Below are positions 5,564 to 11,709 of a stretch of 11,709 nucleotides of DNA, one piece after another (the first letter of the stretch is position 1; each line of letters starts with the position of its first letter). The stretch spans positions 1 to 11,709 of the forward strand of contig CAMLEX010000076.1 of the NCBI GenBank assembly GCA_946479055.1, written 5' to 3'. Under the pieces are notes generated by a model that worked only from the letters and a program-made list of their open reading frames with translations, searched no databases and was not told where the DNA came from. The position numbers and the translations under genes were made by a program. This DNA is from an uncultured Bacteroidota bacterium. GTDB taxonomy: Bacteria; Bacteroidota; Bacteroidia; Chitinophagales; Chitinophagaceae.

Positions 5564-8524
5564 ATGCAAAACCTGAAAAATTTAGTTTTATTGGTTTTAA
5601 TAACCATCGGCTCTGTTTCGGGTACTGTCCTGGCTCAAAAAAATAAAAGCTCATCATCCAATACGGAAATTATTGCTGGCAACTCTACCCATATTGGTAG
5701 AATAACAAAAGACAGTATTATCGTCATTAGCGGTAGTACCTATATGTACACTGTCGACACGCCCGAGGATAAGGGACTTGTTTCAATAAAGACAAGTGTG
5801 CCACAGCTTCTGTCACAGATCCGTTCCAAAAATGGCTCTATTCTTCAATACAGCATTAGTGATAAAAACGGCAATGCAAAAAAGGAAGGAGATATTGAAA
5901 GCGGAGATAAGCTTGTTGTAAAATCAGCAAATGGAAGGGCCAGTAAAACTTACAATTTAGGAATAATGCAAGGGGCTATCGGTGGTCAGCTTCGTTTAGA
6001 AAAAAAGGAACTGACAGTTAATACCAATTCCGACCTTGGTTTATACTTTACAGCTGGACAAAGAACGCCTGATGCCACCGTTAAAATTTATATCCCTGCC
6101 GGCATAGCAATAACAGAAGATAACACTACCGTGAATGTTATTGGCCGTGGCGATATTACATTAAAAGGGCTTGGCACACAATCTATCGGGCGGGTCGGAA
6201 CCAATTATCCTTATCATAAAGTCGGGAATTTTGCTATCACAAAATCAACCGATGGGAGTTCCATCCTTCTATTCAGGCATCTTGATCTGAGGCCGGCTAA
6301 TGGTGCGGACCTTAAAATAATTATCAGCAATGTTAACTTCAACAAAACAGGGAAGTATCTTTTCAAAGCTATTTATTCAACATCAAAACCTGAAATACTG
6401 ACAAGTGCAGGCACAGGTTTTGAAACAGCTACCCTTACAGTTACACGAACGATTGCTGATCTTGAAAGAATCGTAGCTAAAGATCTTCAATATAAAGAAT
6501 CATCCACTATTTATACAAAAGCCAGTTTCAGATGGAGTCCAACTAAAAACACTTCAGTTATTCAACTAATGCAGTCAACAGACAAAGGAAAAAGCTGGAC
6601 CCGTTCATCCGCAGTTGTTGATCCCAAAAAAGGAATTGCAACAATTTCCGGATTAGCGGCCAATAAACTCTACGATTTTAAGCTGTCGGTTACCGGGGGG
6701 ACTCATAATGGATTCTCCAACACTGTTCATTTTTACTCCGGTAAAATAGATATAAAGAATTTTGGTGTTACTGCTGATGGTGTAGCAGATAATACAGAAA
6801 AAATAAATGAGGCCATTGAATATCTTCATCAGACAGGCGGTGGTACCCTTCTTTTCAGCGAAGGTGTTTATAATGTCCGGACTGTTCATTTAAAAAGTAA
6901 TGTTTACCTGTATGTAGATAAAGGAGCAACTATAAAAGCAATAAAAGGTGCGGATGCTCCCGAGACTACCTGGTTCAGCGATAAAAAATACCGTTCGGGG
7001 CTTTCACCAACTGATCCGGGACCTTATACTGATCCGGAGAACTATATGACCAAGCAGGATGTAGGTCATCACTATTTCAGAAATACAATGTTCTTTGGTG
7101 AGCGATTAGATAACGTTAAGATAATCGGCAACGGCCTTATTACGGGCGATGGAAATTTAGTAACAGGAGATAATGTGATGAAGAATACCCCCGACAACCG
7201 TGCCGATAAAATGTTTACACTCAAACTATGTACTAATCTTGAAATTGGTGGCATCTCCCGTGATGAAGATCTTTGGTACGACTCAACCAAAGATGAACCC
7301 TACTATATCGCTAAAGATGGGTCCAAAGATTTTGATACGGATAATATGCTGAAGATAGATCGCGGCGGACATTTTGTATTGCTGGCTACCGGCACCGATA
7401 ATATCAATGTGCACAATACTTATTTTGCCAAATACAATACGTCCAATGCCCGCGACATTTATGATTTCATGGGTTGTAATAATATAACGGTTACCAATAT
7501 CTATTCTAAAGTAAGTTCAGACGATATTGTAAAACCCGGGTCCGACTGTTCCCTGGGGTTTACCCGTCCTGCAAAAAATTATAAGGTTCGCAATATCATT
7601 GGTGATACCAATTGCAATCTCTTCCAGATAGGATCTGAGACGGCCGACGACATTATGGATATTCATGTAGACAATATCTATGTGCTGGGGGCCAACAAAG
7701 CCGGCTTTTCTATCTCCACCAACGATGGTGCACATATAAAAGACATACATCTCAACTGCGGACATACAGGCATTCTTCATTCCCGCTCTAAAATGTTGCG
7801 CAGCTTCACTCCTTTTTTTATATCAATATCAAATCGTGGTCGTATACTTGGTGCCAATGTTAGCCGATATAAATTTGATGAGAGCGGCGTAAAACATGAT
7901 GAGCTTTTAGTTACCAACGTGAATATCGGCGTAGTGGAAAATATTATTCTCAACGGCATTGATATAAGCGAGGTATATGGTGGAAGTTCTTATGGTGCTA
8001 ACAAACCGAGGTGGAAAGACTATGACGGTTCGCAACGAAGAGCCACTCCCATCATTGCAGGTTATAGTTTACCCGATACCAAATCAGTTGAAGGCGGTTT
8101 AAATTTTAAGCTTCCCAATGGTAAACATACCGGTTACATTAAAAATATTGTCTTCAATGATGTGCATGTCCTGGTGAAAGGAGGAAATCCTCTGTCTGAT
8201 ACGTCAGCCAGTCCGCCTGAATTGGGTGTGGGGCAATACAATGCCTCCAACCTGAAAGTTCAACCATCCTATGGCATTTGGACAAGACATGTAATGGGCC
8301 TCACTGTAAAGAACTGCAGTTTTAATTTTGAGAAACCCGACAATCGCTATGCCCTTTTTCTTGATGATGTGATAGGTGCAACAATCAGTGGTATAAAAAT
8401 GGTAAAGTCAACGGAAATTAATAACGCGATAAAGCTAAAAAACTCATCTGATGTTTTGGTTGAGAATGCAGTTTATTACAGGGATGAGTGGGGCGAATCA
8501 CCGACCATATTGGCGCAGAAATAA
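5564..8524 (+). CDS. Secreted right-handed beta-helix protein, GH28-related (polygalacturonase-like, activity uncertain)
   Basis: A 986-residue exported protein, much longer than typical single-domain polygalacturonases (~400-500). A signal peptide covers residues 1-25 (LVLLVLITIGSVSGTVLAQ). Residues ~30-310 are beta-rich and unrecognised, and ~315-392 resemble a fibronectin type III module (ASFRWSPTKNTSVIQLMQS; LAANKLYDFKLSV). The beta-helix begins at ~395 with the GH28-like IKNFGVTADGVADNTEKINE and GGGTLLFSEGVYNV. SSDDIVKPGSD (651-661) matches the GH28 DD motif, with NARDIYD just before. The canonical GHG histidine motif is absent: NLFQIGSE (685-692) stands there instead, and no RIK follows. 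It may cleave pectic or other uronic-acid polymers, have a different mechanism, or only bind glycans. The ATG start is supported by the signal peptide. The gene converges with the outer-membrane protein gene. Confidence 0.75.
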   Translation: MQNLKNLVLLVLITIGSVSGTVLAQKNKSSSSNTEIIAGNSTHIGRITKDSIIVISGSTYMYTVDTPEDKGLVSIKTSVPQLLSQIRSKNGSILQYSISDKNGNAKKEGDIESGDKLVVKSANGRASKTYNLGIMQGAIGGQLRLEKKELTVNTNSDLGLYFTAGQRTPDATVKIYIPAGIAITEDNTTVNVIGRGDITLKGLGTQSIGRVGTNYPYHKVGNFAITKSTDGSSILLFRHLDLRPANGADLKIIISNVNFNKTGKYLFKAIYSTSKPEILTSAGTGFETATLTVTRTIADLERIVAKDLQYKESSTIYTKASFRWSPTKNTSVIQLMQSTDKGKSWTRSSAVVDPKKGIATISGLAANKLYDFKLSVTGGTHNGFSNTVHFYSGKIDIKNFGVTADGVADNTEKINEAIEYLHQTGGGTLLFSEGVYNVRTVHLKSNVYLYVDKGATIKAIKGADAPETTWFSDKKYRSGLSPTDPGPYTDPENYMTKQDVGHHYFRNTMFFGERLDNVKIIGNGLITGDGNLVTGDNVMKNTPDNRADKMFTLKLCTNLEIGGISRDEDLWYDSTKDEPYYIAKDGSKDFDTDNMLKIDRGGHFVLLATGTDNINVHNTYFAKYNTSNARDIYDFMGCNNITVTNIYSKVSSDDIVKPGSDCSLGFTRPAKNYKVRNIIGDTNCNLFQIGSETADDIMDIHVDNIYVLGANKAGFSISTNDGAHIKDIHLNCGHTGILHSRSKMLRSFTPFFISISNRGRILGANVSRYKFDESGVKHDELLVTNVNIGVVENIILNGIDISEVYGGSSYGANKPRWKDYDGSQRRATPIIAGYSLPDTKSVEGGLNFKLPNGKHTGYIKNIVFNDVHVLVKGGNPLSDTSASPPELGVGQYNASNLKVQPSYGIWTRHVMGLTVKNCSFNFEKPDNRYALFLDDVIGATISGIKMVKSTEINNAIKLKNSSDVLVENAVYYRDEWGESPTILAQK

Positions 8525-8617
8525 TTTTTATTTTCTCATTTAATAATTCAACATCGCTTGTATCCATTCCTGGAAAACTAAATGAGCGTCCTTTTAAAAA
8601 TTGCTGATACTTTTACA

Positions 8618-11086
8618 TCAATCTTTTCTGATCCTGTCTCGTTCATCGGCAGGTCCGGAACTTCTTTGTATTTTAGCTTTTGCTTTATTATTGCCAAACG
8701 ACCTGGAATAAGTAATTTTTATGGTGGGATATCTTCCGGATTCTGTGTAAAAAATGACATGGTTCTTTATAGAAAAAACTTCTTCAGTAAGCGTTCCATA
8801 ACCACCTTTAAAACGCATAGTTCTTAAAAGATCAGATACAGATAGCTGAAAAGTGCCTCCATTGTTTTTCAGATCTTTTTTTATACCGGCATTTAGCATG
8901 CCCATTCCATCGAGTTTAACCGACCCATTATAAAATAAAGAACTGTACCATCCCGAAAGTTCAACAGAAAAACTTTTGGGAAGCTTAAATAGTTGACTGA
9001 AGTTTAGTGAATAGCTAAAATATGTTTTTTTAACCGGCTGAATTGTATGATCCAATTTAAATTGCCGAAGCCCTCCTACAAATCCATAGCTCATATTCCA
9101 CCAGTTATTTACTTTCCAGGGTAAATTGGTTTGAAAGGTTAAATTATTCTGGTAAGCTGGGTTTTGAGGAGAAATATACAACAGGTTTCCTGTCGGTTTT
9201 TGGGTTAGCTGGTACCGGGCAATCGGATAATCATCCCTGCTGAATAGTAGAGAAAATGTGTAACCCTTGTAATTATAACCCAATTTTAAATTATTGGTAA
9301 TGGTTGGTTTCAATAAAGGGTTTCCTGTATAAACAGCTGTGGGATCGCTATACGTTACAAAAGAGGCAAGATCATTATAAGAAGGTCTGCCGATTCTTTT
9401 AGTATAGGATAATTGGAGCTCAGCGTCATCATTCAGCTTCTTAGAAAAGAAAATACTGGGAAACAATACGCCAAGTTTCCGGTCAACAATATTTTCTTTG
9501 GTTTTTGTGTTATTCATGCGGGTATGAGCATACTCGTACCTGGCTCCTATAACAAGGGTTGCAGAAGGACTGATTTGTGTATTAACAGAAGCGTAAAGAG
9601 CGCCTATGTTTTCTTTCATAATAATGTCATTAGACGTTTCGCTCCTGCCTATCCACACATCATTTACCAGGCTTTCTATTCCAGCTAAACTTGAACTTTC
9701 TGTATAAGTGCCTTTAATACCAGTTTCCAATTTTATTTTTTTGCTTACTTGTTTTGTATAATCCATTTTGACCACGCCAACCTGTATAGTTGTATTCGCA
9801 AAACCTCTTTGACGGGGAGCAAACAGGCTATCATTATTTGTTCCTGCTGTATTTCCGTTTTTATCAAGAAAAGAGCTTTGCACTTCAGTAGGATTATTAT
9901 TTTTATAATAGAGCCAATCCATATCAATGTTGATTTTTTCTCCTTCCCTGATCTCCTTTTCTATATAAACAGAAGAAACCAGGTTTTTCCAACGGTTAAT
10001 TCCATTTCTCTCCCCATTAAACAATAACAACGAATCCGGTAAAACATTATACCCTGCATGAGTAAAAGTAGTAGACGATGCCTTACTGCTATTCCATGCA
10101 ATGCCGCCTCCAACTGTAGTTTTAGGATTTAATTTGATATCAAGTCCAAATGTAGCATCGTGATTATCCCGTACGAGGTTTGTAGTATCCTGGTATAAAG
10201 CCTCTATTCTTCCCCCAAGCACAGGCATATTTTGAGCACTATTGACAAACAGGTCGCTATACATTCTATCATGTGAGAATGTATACGAACCATATATATT
10301 GATGTTCTTAATATTATTGGAAAGGTTGATGCTACCGGTTCCTTTTTCTCTCCACCCATAACCGCCCGTTACGGAAACAGAGCCGTTAGTTCCCTGTTTC
10401 TTATTTTTCTTTAATACAATATTGATCAGACCCGCACTTCCTTCTGCATCATACCTGGAAGGAGGAGTTGTCAGTAATTCTATTTTTTCAATATCATCGG
10501 CACTCATCCCATTTAATAAGCTAACCACCTGTTCTACTGACATGCGCATAAGCTTACCGTTCAGCATTATCATTACTCCAGTCTTCCCATTTAAAGCAAT
10601 ACTATTATTCCGGTGATCTATAACCACACCGGGGGATCTTTCTAAAACTTCCAACGCAGAACTTCCTTTTGTAAGTATACTTTTTTCTACATTTATTATG
10701 ATGCCGCCTGGTTGCTGTTCATACAATGGTTTCTCAGATCGTATTACAACCTCTCCCAGTTGTTTTGTATCTTCTTTCATTACCTGGGTTCCCAAATTTT
10801 TACTTTGCTGTGAGTCTGTCAGCTCAAATACAGGAGAATCCCAGGTTTGATAACCAGCGCTGCTAAGCCGCAGGATATAAGTCCCTGGCCTGGTATCTTC
10901 AAATTGGTAAGTCCCCTTTTCATCCGTTAAACTGGCTTTTACAAAAGAGGTGTCGGTACCTTTCAAAAGAAGTACATTGGCAAATGGAACGGGTTGGCCG
11001 CCGGCAGTAGTAAGGTTCCCGGACACCTGGCCAAAAGTATTCTGCAAAACGCAAAATAATAATAAGTTTACAAGTAAGGTTTGCAT
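8618..11086 (-). CDS. TonB-dependent-receptor-like outer-membrane beta-barrel protein
   Basis: An 822-residue outer-membrane protein. A signal peptide covers residues ~1-20 (LLVNLLLFCVLQNTFGQ). Residues 21-100 form a carboxypeptidase regulatory-like domain (VSGNLTTAGGQPVPFANVLL; GTYILRLSSAGYQT). Residues ~110-228 form a plug domain (LEVLERSPGVVID; LNGKTGVMIMLNGK; IEKIELLTTPPSRYDAEGSA). The rest is a long barrel of alternating strands, with the last strand near YPTIKITYSRSFG, then a basic/acidic tail RSSGPADERDRIRKD typical of this Bacteroidota family. It is shorter than SusC (~1000) and no SusD lies beside it, so a general TonB-linked or structural role is more likely than a polysaccharide importer; the ligand is unknown. 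The ATG at 11086 is chosen for the signal peptide. It is divergent from the kinase gene. Confidence 0.88.
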   Translation of the reverse strand: MQTLLVNLLLFCVLQNTFGQVSGNLTTAGGQPVPFANVLLLKGTDTSFVKASLTDEKGTYQFEDTRPGTYILRLSSAGYQTWDSPVFELTDSQQSKNLGTQVMKEDTKQLGEVVIRSEKPLYEQQPGGIIINVEKSILTKGSSALEVLERSPGVVIDHRNNSIALNGKTGVMIMLNGKLMRMSVEQVVSLLNGMSADDIEKIELLTTPPSRYDAEGSAGLINIVLKKNKKQGTNGSVSVTGGYGWREKGTGSINLSNNIKNINIYGSYTFSHDRMYSDLFVNSAQNMPVLGGRIEALYQDTTNLVRDNHDATFGLDIKLNPKTTVGGGIAWNSSKASSTTFTHAGYNVLPDSLLLFNGERNGINRWKNLVSSVYIEKEIREGEKINIDMDWLYYKNNNPTEVQSSFLDKNGNTAGTNNDSLFAPRQRGFANTTIQVGVVKMDYTKQVSKKIKLETGIKGTYTESSSLAGIESLVNDVWIGRSETSNDIIMKENIGALYASVNTQISPSATLVIGARYEYAHTRMNNTKTKENIVDRKLGVLFPSIFFSKKLNDDAELQLSYTKRIGRPSYNDLASFVTYSDPTAVYTGNPLLKPTITNNLKLGYNYKGYTFSLLFSRDDYPIARYQLTQKPTGNLLYISPQNPAYQNNLTFQTNLPWKVNNWWNMSYGFVGGLRQFKLDHTIQPVKKTYFSYSLNFSQLFKLPKSFSVELSGWYSSLFYNGSVKLDGMGMLNAGIKKDLKNNGGTFQLSVSDLLRTMRFKGGYGTLTEEVFSIKNHVIFYTESGRYPTIKITYSRSFGNNKAKAKIQRSSGPADERDRIRKD

Positions 11087-11418
11087 ATTATCATCCTGTT
11101 TTTAGAAATTAGTAGTTACCCGGGGCAGCGCTTTATTACAACCAATGATGCAGCAAAGAAAACAGGAAGAAGAATTCTTTAAAAGTTTATATGCTAAGCT
11201 GCCCGATAAAATTGATGAGCTACGTTGTATGCCTCAAAATGAAGTACGGAAAGAAAAAATTAACAATAAATACCTTTCATCAATGCAGGAAACCCTTTGA
11301 TCAATATTTTAATACGGGTTATATTCTGATGAAGTCCGTCACAGGAATTTACCTAATTTTAAAAATAATGTAAAAATCTTTATTGCTGATTTCCGAACGT
11401 CCAGAAATTGTAATCATT
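11087..11418. promoter_or_regulatory. Divergent intergenic region between beta-barrel and kinase genes
   Basis: This 332-bp stretch must carry the start signals of the minus-strand outer-membrane protein gene and probably those of the plus-strand kinase gene. Apart from the possible 51-residue ORF (11145-11300), I see no operator palindrome, RNA gene or convincing Bacteroidota -33/-7 promoter pair. Confidence 0.4.
11145..11300 (+). CDS. Possible small ORF, 51 residues, unknown
   Basis: The frame opens with two consecutive ATG codons (11145 and 11148) and ends at TGA 11298-11300. The product is hydrophilic and charged, with a lysine/glutamate-rich start (QQRKQEEEFFKSLYAKL) and a later KEKINNKYLSSMQETL; parts could form an amphipathic helix. 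I recognise no family and see no signal peptide or membrane segment. It lies between the divergent outer-membrane protein and kinase genes, 118 bp before the chosen kinase start. It may be a real short gene or chance in an intergenic stretch. An overlapping 60-codon frame at 11191-11373 looks less protein-like. Confidence 0.25.
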   Translation: MMQQRKQEEEFFKSLYAKLPDKIDELRCMPQNEVRKEKINNKYLSSMQETL

Positions 11419-11709
11419 TTGCCTATTAACAAATCAAAATACAACTGGTTTTATAAGTACAAGATTTATCACCTGCCTTTTTGGTTTGTTTATCATTACA
11501 TGTTGTGGACATTGTACCTTGGCAGCGCCTGGGAAGTAGCTAATAACATTCTCTATACTCCCTATTCCATAAAATTTGGATTTTATGTCATCTTCCAGGC
11601 AATAGGAGTATACTTCAATCTCTATTTTCTCATTCCTAAATTTTTAGAAAAGGGTCGTTATGTGCTTTATGTGTGCCTGCTTATAGCAACCATCGTTTGC
11701 ATCGCAGCA
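11419..11709 (+). CDS. LytS/YehU-family sensor histidine kinase, N-terminal membrane part (cut by window edge)
   Basis: The frame is open to the window end and gives about 97 residues of a membrane sensor: KSKYNWFYKYKIYHLPFWFV, then a hydrophobic segment, then a short loop, IKFGFYVIFQAIGVYFNLYF, the loop LIPKFLEKGRYV and a further hydrophobic segment at the edge. This order (YKYKxYHxPFWFxYHY, FYVxFQAxGVYFNLYFLIPxFLEKGRY) is characteristic of Bacteroidota kinases of the LytS/YehU type, whose HisKA_7TM-independent kinase domain follows the membrane part and whose partner is usually a LytTR response regulator. There is no suitable ATG; I chose TTG at 11419, giving MPINKSKYNW. TTG at 11383 is an alternative, and an upstream in-frame TAA lies at 11371. 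The catalytic part is outside the window. Confidence 0.8.
   Translation, partial: MPINKSKYNWFYKYKIYHLPFWFVYHYMLWTLYLGSAWEVANNILYTPYSIKFGFYVIFQAIGVYFNLYFLIPKFLEKGRYVLYVCLLIATIVCIAA

Noticed and set aside
8535..8586. Inverted repeat CTCATTTA / TAAATGAG between the convergent genes as a bidirectional terminator
   Set aside because: The stem is AT-rich, only 8 bp, and the loop is 36 nt, so it is a weak terminator candidate without support.
8618..11086. SusC-type polysaccharide importer forming a PUL with the GH28-like gene
   Set aside because: The protein is shorter than SusC, has the tail of a different beta-barrel family, is convergent with the GH28-like gene, and no SusD-like lipoprotein is present.
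11191..11373. 60-codon plus-strand ORF before the kinase
   Set aside because: It overlaps another frame, has no recognisable motif and has a composition typical of translated noncoding AT-rich DNA.

Overview
The window looks like Bacteroidota DNA, most likely from a plant-polysaccharide-degrading Chitinophagaceae-type organism. This is inferred from moderate to low GC, a carboxypeptidase-regulatory-domain outer-membrane beta-barrel protein, a LytS/YehU-type membrane kinase, a cupin-AraC regulator, a Bacteroidota-type REP-associated transposase, and the absence of clear Shine-Dalgarno sequences. No SusC/SusD pair is visible, so it is not a canonical polysaccharide utilisation locus, although the gene content points to pectin, hexuronate and alpha-galactoside metabolism.

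Layout. 16-900 (minus): an altronate dehydratase (UxaA) N-terminal half whose last ~30 residues are instead the C-terminus of mannonate dehydratase (UxuA), giving a chimeric, probably broken ORF. 901-1390: a 490-bp divergent regulatory region with a near-perfect 22-bp LacI/GalR-type operator and a ~91-bp degenerate direct repeat. 1391-2272 (plus): cupin/AraC regulator, followed by an intrinsic terminator. 2392-4539 (plus): secreted GH36 alpha-galactosidase with a GTG start. 4550-4624: a 24-codon stub resembling the start of a zinc-type medium-chain dehydrogenase. 4618-5394: a 777-bp island with 25-bp terminal inverted repeats, three hairpins per arm in mirrored order, and in the middle a RAYT-type (IS200-like) transposase broken by one in-frame TGA. 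5564-8524 (plus): a large secreted beta-helix protein related to GH28, lacking the canonical histidine motif. 8618-11086 (minus, convergent): a TonB-dependent-receptor-like outer-membrane beta-barrel protein. 11145-11300: a possible 51-residue ORF. 11419-end (plus): the N-terminal membrane part of a LytS-family histidine kinase, cut by the window edge.

How it fits together (inference). The secreted GH28-like and GH36 enzymes would release galacturonate- and galactose-containing sugars. UxaA and UxuA act in intracellular hexuronate catabolism, and the AraC protein plus an unseen LacI-type repressor could control the divergent genes. The left half shows repeated signs of decay or rearrangement: a uxaA/uxuA fusion, a truncated dehydrogenase, a duplicated promoter remnant and a dead transposase inside a structured palindromic island. 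The most distinctive object is that island, whose two arms keep the same hairpin order while their stem sequences differ, with pairing largely retained.
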